DNA of 64,000 nt, taken from Porpolomopsis calyptriformis. Lineage: Eukaryota; Basidiomycota; Agaricomycetes; Agaricales; Hygrophoraceae. Position numbers and translations under genes: made by a program. Shown here piece by piece: positions 8,701 through 20,683 of the stretch. The notes below the pieces were generated by a model. It was not told where the DNA came from, made no database searches, and saw nothing but the letters and a program-made list of their open reading frames with translations. Numbering within the stretch: position 1 is the first letter of the stretch; each line of letters opens with the position of its first letter. Location: positions 1,178,001 through 1,242,000 of the forward strand of contig OX621167.1 in NCBI GenBank assembly GCA_951640195.1, written 5' to 3'.

Positions 8701-11245
8701 TTTGGCACCGAGTTCTACCTGCTTCCTAGCGGCTTCATCAATCATGGATCCAACATAAGAGCCGCCTACTACATCGAAAGATGGTGACTCTGACGTAGCC
8801 TCTGTCGTGACTGTTCGTATCGTTCCGTATTTTGCTTTGCTGCCAGCATTATTTTGCCGAGACTCCAGCAAGCTCGAGAACATCGTAGTGTCGGTTGCCG
8901 TCCCTGATATAGTCGACTGTCGCTGCACAAAGGGATCCGCCAGGGATTCTCGAATCGATTCCGGTGCCAATACTGCTGTGGAATCCGCAACCGAATCTTG
9001 ATCTGAGCACGGATAGGCGGGCCTCACAGGTCTAGTAAACAGGCCTGTGCCGTCGTCATCTGGACGTCTAGCTCGCAGAGGTGATCTAGGAGGTCTCAGG
9101 GGTTCATTGACGGCTCGATCGTTGCCAACGTCAAAATGCAAGACCCGATCAACTCGATCACGTTTTACCACTCTACCACTAGATTCTTTATATTTCCCAT
9201 CGTCTGGGCTATTCGGGCGAATGGCGGTTGGATCAGAAGGAGGGCTCTGACGCTTGTGACTGGTAGGAGTCGAAGGTGAAGACGAGGTCTGCAGTCGGAA
9301 ATTAGGGGTCGAGGCAGCTGCGCCAGTTGTCCCTTGGCTGTATGGGCTGTTGTGGGAAGTCCTCACTTGTCCTGAAAGATACTTCGACTTGTCGGGTGGT
9401 GCATCCACAAACCTGATGAGGGCGACAATTGTACGCGCTACACGTGCAAGGGATTCACTGGTGGCTTGCTTCAAATCGTCGGGTTGGAAAATCTCTTCTG
9501 AGGATAAACCACGCGATGCACAGGCAGCCAGAAACTTGTCGACATTGGAAGAGCGTTTGGTCCCATCTTCTCTAAGGTCTGGCCGAACAACCAGCTTTGA
9601 TCGAAGTTTATTGATAAGTCTGATCAGAAGAGAGAAGAAAAATAGAGTCAATAGCAGTGATATCCCAATGATATTCATCCACTCACAGACACAGAACGAC
9701 GCCATCCCGGAGAGCATCGACAAACAGCCGTCTCTCCCTGTCTTCCAAGCCCAGGGTATGGTTAGTTAAGCCCGAACTTTCACCCGAACTAGGTTGCTTT
9801 GTACCCGGCCCGCTAGTCATTCCCCATATTCGTTCATGCCTCAACAATGGCGCCATGCGCGCCTCCGCTTCCTTCGCGGAGGGGTCATTCTGTGTTGGAT
9901 GTGGCGGCCTTGACAGCTCTTTACAAAGCAGCGATATCGCATGGCGAATAAGCTCACGATGATCTGGGTTGGATGGTGAGGCCAGCGAAGCAGTAGAAGT
10001 GTTGAGATGTCGACTGCGCGAGGCAGAGAATGGGGATGGTCCTCGCCTACTTGGAGAAGAAGGGGAGCCGGTTCGAGATCCGTCAGATGGATACCGATGG
10101 GAGTCGACGGAGGCCCTTCGGGTTGTTGGGGCGATTGGACTTGGGGGGAGGTGGGAGGTTGATGCAGACGCGAAACCACGCGGGGTAGTGGTTACACGGG
10201 TAAGAGAAGACGGGGATCGTGTGTGGATGGGACTCGGGCCTCGGATTGTGGTGGGAGTGGTAGGTGGGCTGCCGAGAGGCAGATGGCTTGAGCTGGATGC
10301 ACCATGCCGTCTCGAGCTAGAGGCGAGGTTGTTTCGGGAACCGGGGGAGTATGTCGGTGTATGTGGAGGAGTAGTGGGGTCTCGCGTTTGTTTTGTTGGC
10401 GTTGGAGGTAAAGTGCGCTGTAAGGTCAAGAGAGAAGGGGAAGACGGTGAGGGTGGAAGAACTACGGGGCCTGACTGAGTCGATTGATGTCTTTGCGAAG
10501 GATCTCTCGTTAAGCGGCTGGGACTTAGTTGTGCCGTGCCATTTGTGTGAGAAGGGCGTTTAGCCGCCGCTGCGGCATCATTTGGAGGACGTTGTGAAGT
10601 GTTCAGTCCACTTACCCGGTCTCGGGAGGGTGTAATGAGACTACTATCCTTGGATGGCGAAGGGGAGTGAGCGTAACGGGAGATGGGAGCAGGAAAGGCT
10701 TGTGAAGCTAATAAGGTAGGCGAGGAGATGGAGGCCTGGCGGAGGGATCCTACGAAGCTGGAGCTGGCAACTTGAGTTGGATCATTATTCTTGCTAGCGT
10801 CTTGGATTTTGCCTTTCGGGGGTGGGACAGAAGGTGCGATGGACTCTCGACGACCTCGGCGAAATATGCCTTTTGAATCAATACTTTTTAGCACATTTGA
10901 ACGGTCTCTTTCTTTGGGAGCGTCTTCCTTCGTCACCTGCAGCCTCCCATTGATATCTCTGGTCGTGGCGGTGGCAGCGTCGTCGGTTGTTGCAGGTTGA
11001 TGTTTGGTTCTCCTAGTCGCAGTGCGGAAACTCTGCTCGAGAGAATAGCGAATTCGTTGAAGGGGCTTTTGCGAAGGACCTGGGGTCTCGGAGGGGGAGG
11101 GTACAGCCGAAGGGGGTGGTTGGGAAGAACGAGAGGATGGGGCTGCCGGGGACATGGCACCACTGACATTGATATGTTGCCTGGAAGGCATAAGGAAAGG
11201 ACTGGATATCGAAGGAGTCGGGATGGGTAGAATGGCTACTGCCAT
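5743..11245 (-). CDS. CH-domain / SepH-Cdc7-Cdc15-type protein kinase with C1-like zinc finger
   Basis: Probable septation-initiation or mitotic-exit type Ser/Thr kinase. Exons read as 9687-11245, 7783-9619, 7495-7724, 7057-7442, 6841-7007, 6549-6780 and 5743-6497, all phase-consistent, giving about 1721 aa. A 54-bp GTAAGT..CAG stretch (7999-8052) is probably also an intron. Order: a long Ser/Pro-rich N-terminus; a calponin-homology domain near residues 500-590, whose core LCLLINKL is rebuilt exactly across the first intron; a disordered linker; kinase near 1130-1400 with glycine loop [13 protein letters not shown], a catalytic loop reading HCDLKAAN instead of HRD, DFG and APE; then C-x2-C..C-x2-C-x4-H-x2-C near 1471-1510. 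The kinase best fits the Cdc15/SepH class. The CH fusion is the unusual point. The ATG at 11245 opens the only long frame. Confidence 0.88.
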
Positions 11246-12243
11246 GAGGTATCAAGGTAGGGAGAGGTGACCGACCGGTTGGACGAGTGAGAGATAAGCA
11301 GAGCGGGAATCGAGTAAATAGAGAGGGTTATGAGCCTGCCGGGAGGAGGAGATTGGAGGATATCCAAGACGTTAACGGAACAAGGCTACAGATAGATGTG
11401 GGTCAGCGGAAATTTCCCGAAACACTGTTCACCGCATTCCACATAGAGGGTTCACGGTGGGTGGGCTGATGAAGGAAAAGGATCGAACCTGACTGGGATA
11501 TGGAATAAATAATTGGACGATATCTGGTAAAGAGTGTTGGAGGTGAGGCCGTGGTGGGAGTATCAGCTGTGGGCGTGAGTCGGTGGGCGTAAGACGGTGG
11601 GAGCGTCAGCCGTCACTAGAATGGCGGACGGACAGATGAGCTGAGGGATTGATCAAATGCGATCGGTCAACCTACCCCTGGAATACCCCGACCACTTGGG
11701 TATTACATAATTATAAGTGGGGCCCTCAGAGTCTCATAGATGGTCATGCGCCTGCTGTCAGGGCGTCATTGACCCCATTAAGCACCTCGCTGTTGCCCGC
11801 TGGTTTAGCGATTTGCCCTCCGAGGCTATCGCAGCAACCAGACATGGCAGACTTCATTGGGCGGACTTCAGTACCAAACCACGTGTGGGCTTATTGGGAT
11901 GACGCATCAAACCATCACGCATCATGTCGTGCGTCACTGCTGCGCCCTGACCTGAGAGGGACTAGTCGCGTATAGTGTGAATGCAGGATACTCCTGTCTT
12001 TCCCCCACTGAAAATTAGTTTCACTCTTCATTAGTTGCTGGAGACCCGAGAAACAAACCATGGGTCATCCGACCAGAGAGGAGACAACCTGAGACTTTTG
12101 AGATCCAGAGAATAAACGCTGAATCAAACGTTCCATGAACATGTGTCGGTGATATTTAATCGTACCATTCATATTTCTATCGGCCGCCGGCATTCCCCGT
12201 GGCCGGTCGCCACCGACGTGGCATGTGACCGGCGGAATCTGAA
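11246..12243. other. Divergent intergenic region
   Basis: About 1 kb between the start codons of the minus-strand kinase and the plus-strand BYE1-like gene. It should hold both promoters. Short open frames exist but none has a recognisable domain. No repeat stands out apart from G-rich GGTGGG motifs near 11540-11610. Confidence 0.6.
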
Positions 12244-15200
12244 ATGACAATCAACAAACATGCAAACATCCCGAACGTCATCTTCCCGACATCCACAAGG
12301 ACCAGATCTATGATGAGCACTCGTTCGAGAGCAAAGCCAACGGTAGTTGCACCAAGCAATGTATCAACCGGTCATCCGAAAACCACTCATCGCTCGCGCA
12401 GAGCCAATCTCAATGAAAGTCAAGTAGATCTCGATAAAAAAGAAAACCGGAAAAAGAAAGACTCGGCCGCCAAGTCTCAACCAAAGCCGGATAAACTCTC
12501 CAAATCTGGCTTCAAGAAATCCTATTGTATATGCCGCCAACCCGATGATGGCACGCCAATGGTCAATTGCTCCGAGTGCAAGGATTGGCAAGTCCTCTCT
12601 CTTCCCTTCTCCAACTTCGATTTAACCTCTATTTAGGTTTCATTTTCGTTGTGTAGAACTTAGCGAAAGGGATGCGGAGGATATCGGTTAGTTCCCAACT
12701 TTCAACTTTTTATTCGCGTGCTCATCCTCGTCCATAGATATCTATGTTTGTCCCTCTTGCACGGTGAAAACTGGACGTCGAACAGTCAGTGAGTATCTCT
12801 GGCTACATATCGTCCATCTTTCCCCACCATCATGTAGTTTTCGTAAAACATGCCTTATAACTTTCGCTCCAGAACATCGCGAGTTTCCTCATGCATTAGT
12901 TGGCCTTCGCCTCTGCATTATAATCACTTCTCCAGGCAAATTGTCGATCCTGCGTGCACCCAAGTACATATGATTTATGTCCTGGCAGCCGTCCCATTTG
13001 CTGCTGTACTTGAGTTGTATGCTCCTCTGCAATCTGTTGCAGTTGAGGTTGTTTCGATAGTACCAGAGACAAAACGTCTGGTGTATTTTCGATTTCATTC
13101 ACTTTCTGTTGTTTTAATGGTAAACTGCATGTCGCTAACATTTTCTTTTTCTGCCACAGTGGAATGGGAGGGTCCTGATGCTGTCGAGGAATGTACCGAC
13201 GTAGACTCCAATTCTCTCAAGCCAGGGAAATCTCAAGTCTCCCCTGAACCTGTTGACTCCGACCCGTTGGAACCCGACGTTCCATCCGAATCCGAGGTTA
13301 GCAGCGAAGATGAGTATATCACGGATGGGGAGAAGCCAAAGGGGAATGGTGGCTCCGTTGGAAAGGTACGTTCCATCACAGTTGTCTTAATCTGCTTTTT
13401 TAGCTTATCGATATGGTGAAGCGCACCACTCGTCGACTCTCCCTTTCATCCGACTCCTCGGGTTCTGAGAATGACCGAAAGCCCGTCGATCGATCTCGTC
13501 GAGTCAGTCAGTCTTCCAAGACCATCATTGCCCGCAGGAAGTCAATATCTCCCCGGCCAAGTAGCAACTTGAAACGAAAACCGCAACTAGCTACTCCAGC
13601 ACCTCCACAAAAACGAAAGAAAGGGTCTGAATCCAGCGCGAATGACGATCCCACTAGGAGATATTGTCTCGGAAAGTTGAAAGAAGTTTTTGATGAAATA
13701 TTTCTCAAGTATCCTCTCGTATATGCCCAAGGCGAACAAGGTGAAGTTGCAAAGGTTGAGAAGAGGTTGGACGAATTAACAGAGGATGAACGGGCACATT
13801 TGAATGAGGAGGGGAATAGATTTGCTACTGAGCTTGAGCATTGTGTGTATGACATTTACTCTGAGCCAGACAAGCAAGGTCATCCATCAGCTGGTGGAAA
13901 GTACAAGTACGTTCTCCTTCGCCTGGCCTTCAGCTCCATATTCATCCTGTCTATCTCCAGGGAACGCTTTCGTATGCTTCAGTTCAACCTCAGCAAACCT
14001 GATCGTGTCGTCCTTCATAGGCGCATTGTCTCTGCGCACATCACGCCCAAGGAAATTTCCCTCATGTCATCTACTGACTTGGCCAATGAAGAAACGAAGC
14101 AGTCTATCAAGATCGCGGAGAAAGAGTCGCTCGAGCATTCGATCTTGCAAAAGACCAAAGTACCTCGTGCAAAGATTACGCACAAAGGCTTACAGGATAT
14201 CGAGGACTTGGACGGTGAGGTGCGGATCGAGCCCGAACCCGAGAACGACCAGGAAGAGGAGAGAAGAGAACGAGAGCGTATGGCTCGCTGGAAAGCGGCC
14301 CAAGCACAACAACAACAGACGCCTCTTTCGCCAGTCGGTCATGCCACCTCACCAGAGTCACCCACTCAACCACACCATCCCAGCTGGGGTTTACCACAAA
14401 CACACCCAGTACCCACGGCACATACGGCTGAATCCGACATATCACCGGAGTTTTCTCGACCGCAGGCAAACTTGTTCATGCCCACCTCGTCCGACTTTGT
14501 TATGGCCGAACCCGAGCTGAATCTGGCAGATCTTATCAATATCGACGAAGACTCTCCTACTCAAGATGGCTCAGCGCCAATGCCCACGCTATCCCCCACG
14601 ACGGACAATCTGCCAGCCATGGATGCACAAGTCAGTCCCCCTACGGTGGTGTCCCCCAAGTCACCAACTGGGATATCGCCCTTCGCCAACGCCCCCAACC
14701 CAGAGCCACATTCCCGATCGTCTTTTGATTTGAATTCACTATGGAATGCGCCCAAGCCGGAAGTACATCATGACAAACTGCCACCCAATGAGGACCAGAA
14801 GCACGGTTTTGTAGAGAATGAGATATTGGGAGAAGAGGCTAATGACCAAGACTTCGATATGTTTTTGGAGAAAGACCAAGACGAAAATAATAACACTACC
14901 GGGGGCAACAACCTCTCTGACACACAACAAGCAGTGTTTGATGGCTTACCCCATGTTTGGACGGGAATGGTATGTAAAAGTTGCTTTATCTTTTGGTTTG
15001 TTCTCTGACGTGCGCATTCTCCCAGCTCGGTATACCCCTTGATTCCACCATTCCCCAGGAGATACGTGTGGTCGCTCGACAAATAGGCGGCCGAGCCTTG
15101 CGATTCGACTCGCTGCTTTGGCGCACATTATTCCCTTCCGAGTTGCTTAGAATCGATGGCCGAGTGCCAGTGGAAAATTCTTCTCGGTTTTTGCTGCAGA

Positions 15201-16192
15201 TGCGGATGAATTCCGCCAAGGAACTCATCGGTGTGGCGTTTTCACCTCATCCTGGCGCAGAAAGCGGTTTTACGATCCTGTCCGATTTCTTAATCGCGAA
15301 AGGGTAAGCTTCTTTTCGCGTTTTGTAACCAAGCAGCCAGGCGCTGATTAGTCACTCCTCCTCCAGGCGTCATGGTCTCATCTTCCCGTGGGGTAGTCGA
15401 CCCAAGGAATCTCACCCAGGGAGAGAACTATACATTATCCCCTTGCTCTCTAGTGATCCTCTGCCAGATTATATAGAGCTACTTGACGACCTTCGTCTGC
15501 CGAAGATTCGGAAAGCAAATTATCTAATTGGAATCTGGGTCCTTAACAAAGGGAAACTCGCGCCACCACAACCAACACCAGCACCAGATGTTCCGTCTGT
15601 GAACTCTCCGGCGTTGTTCAACCCACCCTTTTCCATCCCACCACCATTGCCAAATCTGGTACCACCAGCTCCTGTAGGGATTGGTCAAATTGCACCGGCA
15701 ACGCTAGCAGCCGAAGTAGCGTCTCTAACCCCTGAACAAATTCAGCTAATGTTACAGACACTCGCGTCGACGAATCCAATCCCTCTGCCGACCGCGCCAC
15801 AGCAGAACAAGATGACACCTCCACAACCACCACCTCCTGTAAACCCTTCACAGCCATGGTTGAATCCTGTGCCTAGCTTTCCAATTTCGTATCCAGTTCC
15901 GAACCCCAATGTAGTTCCACAGCCACAGCTACAGCTACAGCCACCCCGTAGCCCCCAAGCTCGGCGATTTGACCATGGATATCCAAGCCCGAATATTGAT
16001 CGTGGAGACTGGGCTGACCAAGGCGACCGTAGTTTTCGTGGACGAGGTCGTGGACGTGGACGTGGACGCGGAAGAGATTTCGATCTTCCTATGAAACCGC
16101 TGGATTCGGGATGGCCTAGGAATCGTGGAGGTGGTGGTGGCGGTGGCCCTTCCAGTCCAACTCGTGGCCGGTGGGGAGAGTCTTGGCGCTGA
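12244..16192 (+). CDS. BYE1: BYE1-type transcription elongation regulator (PHD, TFIIS central domain, SPOC)
   Basis: Nuclear protein expected to bind histone H3 tails and RNA polymerase II. Exons read as 12244-12587, 12637-12686, 12738-12788, 13160-13365, 13404-13906, 13961-14969, 15026-15303 and 15367-16192, about 1088 aa. The PHD finger (residues about 95-150: CICRQPDDGTPMVNC, then FHFRCVELSE, then CPSC) is split by a GC..AG intron and a normal one. The TFIIS central domain covers about 255-400, a Gln/Pro-rich linker follows, then SPOC (about 690-850), then a proline-rich tail and a C-terminal RGG box. One 54-bp intron (13907-13960) is in frame and stop-free. The start may instead be the ATG pair at 12310/12313. 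A 371-bp intron at 12789-13159 is unusually long for this window. Confidence 0.9.
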
Positions 16193-16384
16193 GTTGTTCT
16201 ACCTTATTGACCGTATACTAGCCAGTCATTATAATGTTTTTACGCTTATCACTTATGATCTCAGGGCATTCCAGCGCCAGGTTCTGAATGTGGACTTGAT
16301 CATGCTTGTGATACATAAAGGATTTTGGCGTAGTATGCACATTTTTTGTATATCTTCTCACATCTAATTCAGTTTGAACACTGA

Positions 16385-16436
16385 AACCACTAGCACACTA
16401 AAACCACTAGCAAAGCATGGCCCAAAAAGTGGGCCA
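16385..16436. repeat. Short direct repeat and hairpin downstream of BYE1
   Basis: AAACCACTAGCA occurs at 16385-16396 (offset by one base) and 16401-16412. TGGCCCA at 16418-16424 pairs with TGGGCCA at 16430-16436. It lies in the spacer between convergent genes and could be a 3'-end structure. The rest of 16193-16816 shows no gene. Confidence 0.55.
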
Positions 16437-16816
16437 GGTGAATTCCGGCTACATCTGTTTTTAGATGGTGATTCTCACCCATCTTTGCGGGCACTATGTT
16501 CCATATACTATTTCTGGACACATACAGATAATAGTTAATGCGATCCCTGGTCCCAGATACATAAATGATTTCACATTAGTGCTCATCAATGAAATTTATC
16601 CTTGTGTTTTAACAATTATTTTGAAATCTCCGAACGTAGTGCTGGACAAGATCAGCAACTTACTAATCATCTTGTGGTTTTTGCAATTAGAAAACGACAC
16701 TCGGTATCCCATATGAGATCGGATAAAAGCACTGACATAATTATTTAAAGTTTCGGGTTACAAGGAGGAAAGATGACTGACTGTGGACTGAGTAGATGAT
16801 GGCAGGATTTGCTCCT

Positions 16817-19800
16817 TCACGCTTTCAACCTGTTCGTAAGTCCGATGAGCATATCCTCGATTCTTTTCTGTCTCTGCTCTAGGGCCTTCAAACATGCAAC
16901 CAACTGCTTCGGGTCGTTTGTACCTTCATCCTCAGTGTTTGGCTCTTCGGACACCGGGTGCTGGTCAGGACTTTCCGATAACGGCAAGTCCGATAGCTGT
17001 GGGGTGCCCATTGAGGGAAACTTTCTGAGACTCGTTGATGGTGCTTGGATTCCTGCAAACTCGAGATTGGTGTTTTTGTGCGCCGATTGCAATGACGACA
17101 GCCGAAGTCTGTGTATGGGTCCAAAACTAATCGTCGAAGGTCCAAAATCTGCGGGGTCTTCATTTGATTGCACGACTAAGGGTTGAAAAATCTGGGCCAA
17201 AGGACTAGAACTCTCCCCCGTACGACCGAAGGAGGGTAACTGGTTCCGGGTAATGATTCTAGGCGATGAGGATGGTTGATGGTCCGACCTTTTGGGAAGG
17301 GTGTTTCTGTGAGATTGCGTACGGTTCACCGATCGGATCGGTGTCGTCAACTCCTGCTGTTGGCGAGGACCGTCGACTGGCCCATGACTTTCAGGTTCGT
17401 TCATGTCAAGAGTACTTTCCCCAAACTCGTTTTCAACTTCGAATATCTAATGATCAGCCAAAGCAGTGAACGTCATGATCGGTTCAGACTTCTGGGAGAT
17501 AGCAGGGCTAGAAGCTCTTACCGCCTCAATGTCAGCATCGTACCCGACCAAACCTTCAAAAAGAGCTGAAAAAGATATCGCCACGTCAGGAAAGTGGAAG
17601 GAAGGACAGCTAACGAACATACTCATTCTTTTGATTTGTCGAGGCAATGTATCAAAAAGCTTTTCGGCGATGGACGCGAATGTTTCGTGGAAACTGGAGG
17701 TGCCATTTTTCTTAGCTTGACGCTCATACCAAGCAATCAACAGTAGAATGGGAAAACTTGTTGCCCTGTACCAGGTACACGATAAGCTAGTTCTCGGCCT
17801 GGATCAAATTTAGATACCTAATCATAAAAACATTGACCTGCGCAACGGTGTATTAGCACGTGTCATTATACATTGACGAGAAACCGCACCTTGTGGAACC
17901 ACCTTGGCGAAAGGATGTAATTTGCAGGCAACATTATGAGTAAAGCAACCACATTGATAGGTGGTTGGTATGAAAATAAAAAATCTGCTTTGACACTAGA
18001 AAGGACGTTATGTGATGACACCCCCTCGCCACGAGAGACGGAATAACACACCCTTCGATGGTGGACACGGCCTTGCGGAACATTGCCTGAGATATCGATC
18101 AGCATGACATCTCGATTCAAGGACTTGGGTAGAACCTCCGCAGCGGCGTCCTCGTTAATCGTCGAGAACGTGTGTGATAATATCTGCAAGGAACAGTAAA
18201 TAACCCATTCGCTCACGTTGGAAAAATATCCTACAGAAACAAGAACTACGACGACCGTCAAACCCAGTTACCAGAAGAGGGGAATATTGGAATAGCTCAC
18301 CCGTCAAAAGTAGAGTATTGCTCAGACAAGCATAGGTGACCATGAGAACAGGCCCAAAAAATGGATGAAACTGGTCTGGGAAAATCGTTTGCTGTGTCAG
18401 TTATGCCCAAGATGAAAAGAATATTCCACAGACCAGCTCTATCGAACCCACTAGCGTCAAGCCCAAACCAGAGGTCGAGCATCCACCAAGCAATGGTACT
18501 GGCTCAGTTGGCTAAGTAAGCAAAATCGTTCTAGACTCGGAATTCCACAAACCCCGCAGTATAACTACAATGTCTGAATGAGATTCATGTTGAATGGGAC
18601 TGCAAAATCACTCACCCCGCCTGATTCCGACTCAACCTGTCATAAATAAAAGAGATTGTGAGGGTAAGAAGTCGTAATAAGGCCGATTACGCTCACGTCC
18701 AAAGAGCGTATAAAAAGCCGCAGAAGCAAAAGGCGGCAATGAACATGAGGATCACAAATTGGACAAGCATTGCTCGAAGTGAGAGGACCATCAGGTTGTT
18801 TTTTAGCGTCACAAACGCCAATCTAATCCAGTCTTCAGCTCATACTATGGATTCAAAGAGAAATCGCTTCGAACGTAACTCGCCTAGGGAACATCAAGCA
18901 AGCTATCAGAGCCAGACAATCCACGCCTGTGGACCGAGCCCACAATTCTGCAATAGTGGGTGGGAAACCGCATCTAAGGGGAAGAGAAAACACAAACGAT
19001 CGTAGTAAACCCCATAAACTCTCAAAAATGCATAAAGACAATAGGTTGTAACTACAGGAAGCCGATCAAACGAGGACAATGAAAAATGGATAAGAGAAAC
19101 AAACCGAATGCCAAGTCGAAACCATTCTATTTGTGGGATTAGGAAGAATATTGAGAAAGCGAAAGGCTAATGACTGAACTGACCCATGTGCCTTTAAAGT
19201 AGACTGTTTCATTGAGCTATGTCAATAGATTTATCTGACATGATATCGACACGAGTCACCGTTGATACCGTGTTCTTGCATAGCTGCAACCTTTTCGAGT
19301 GTAAAACCGACTCCATACACCAAGAACAAGGCCTCAGCCGTGTTGAGGGAGTCACGTTCGTTCATTTCTATAGCTATAATAAAGAGGACAAAGAGAATGA
19401 TGAAACTGCCCACGGTCAATTACACCTCATTTCTTCCAACAATTGGCAATGTTACCCACTTGGAATATTCCAAGACTGAACGGATGGCAGGAACTTTTAG
19501 GCTGTGAACCATATTTTAGGCTTCGGTGAACCTGTCGCCTCCGTAAAACTAACCGATAGTGATCCAAAAGGGGGGCTTTGTGAGGGTCGTAGAAATGCAC
19601 GGGAGTGCGTTTGTAGGTCTGACCACGTTTTAATGAAAGTAGGCAATCCAGATGATAAATACCCACATCAGAAAGAATTGAATGGCTGCTTTCAGCCTGG
19701 TAAACACATTTACCACTTTGCAGCCTCGATAAAAAGGTAACTCGGAGAGGAGGGAAACCACAAACCTCCATATGCCATCGATCACTTTCTGACACGGTGA

Positions 19801-20551
19801 TGATTTGATAAACCTTTTCGCCTTGCTGAGAATAGCCATTTCTATTCCATTCCCTACTCGGTCCTCCAGCTCGTCGCCATCTTCTTGTGCCAAAGCTACG
19901 ATGTTTGGATCGGCTCCCGAATAGACGGGCCAACTAGTCGTGAGGGCGAGGGTTAGATCCAACACGCTATTGCCAAGGTCTCGTAATATTTGGATAGCCA
20001 GCAATTCACAAAGCTCGGCTCGCGAACGTGAAAGTGTTCGCGAAGCCAGATTTTGGTCACGGGAAAAATGTACACGGTTTATTAGAAAACAGAAGACGAC
20101 AGATTTGTTGCCGTTACGTTGGATGGCACCATATTTGTCGACGAGTGGGCGAACAAGGGTGTATGTAAGATCAGGCGCTGTTAACTGAAAAGATATTAGC
20201 CGTTGAGATGAATTGTTGGCCTCAGGGGAAGAGACTGACAGCCTCGTAAGTTAAGGGGGTATCTGAAGACATCATAAACTTTTGACATTCCTATAAGGGG
20301 ATCTGAACATACCGATAAAGCGCTAAGAGAATGATGCTGTTTCATTTCCACTCAGGTTTGAATCCATGCCATTAAAGCTTACCACTATGTCCTGGGGTCT
20401 GCACGTTAGTGAAAAGCTGGCAGGCCAATAAAAAGGAATATCATACAGATCTAATCATGTGTATGATGGGGAAGACGGAAGTTGCTTCAACCTCTTGAGG
20501 CTGAATTAAAGGTGGTAACAAAGGCTGCCTTTCCGTTTGAGAGTCGGACAT
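16817..20551 (-). CDS. YVC1: Vacuolar TRP-type calcium channel (YVC1 family)
   Basis: Predicted vacuolar cation channel releasing calcium on osmotic or mechanical stimulation. The gene is split by many small introns. Recognisable blocks in order are an N-terminal MSDSQTERQPLLPP, an ALTAPDLTYTLVRPLVDKY block, NRVHFSRDQN, SRAELCELLAI and LTTSWPVYSGA (cytosolic N-domain), a PVHFYDPHKAPLLDHYR linker, transmembrane segments (for example near 19240-19420), the GVDCLALIACLMFPR segment, a pore-region block WMLDLWFGLDASGF, VTYACLSNTLLL, then ILSHTFSTINEDAAAE and the cytosolic tail with FEGLVGYDADIEA. The tail runs to a TGA at 16817 and ends in a short coiled coil. The start is the ATG at 20551. The exon pattern between 20200 and 20450 is not fully resolved. 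The family assignment rests on these motifs and is strong. Confidence 0.88.
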
Positions 20552-20599
20552 GGCACTGATATGTGGGAGTTGCAGAGCATACGAGTGGAGTGAAACAGA

Positions 20600-20634
20600 C
20601 CAATCACTGCAGTTAGGACTCCGCCTCTACGCGT
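20600..20634 (+). promoter_or_regulatory. Bidirectional promoter with CCAAT and MluI cell-cycle box
   Basis: Only 132 bp separate the YVC1 and MBF start codons. The spacer holds CCAAT at 20600-20604 and ACGCGT at 20629-20634, the core MCB site recognised by MBF in yeasts. The ACGCGT is 50 bp before the MBF-type gene's ATG, suggesting autoregulation. Confidence 0.5.
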
Positions 20635-20683
20635 TTCTTTAGTGTCGCGTTCCGACCGACCCTCAAAGCTCTCTTCAATCTAG

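Noticed and set aside
12899..13141. Minus-strand frame in the BYE1 intron as an independent gene
   Set aside because: No recognised domain and it sits within an intron; kept only as a finding.
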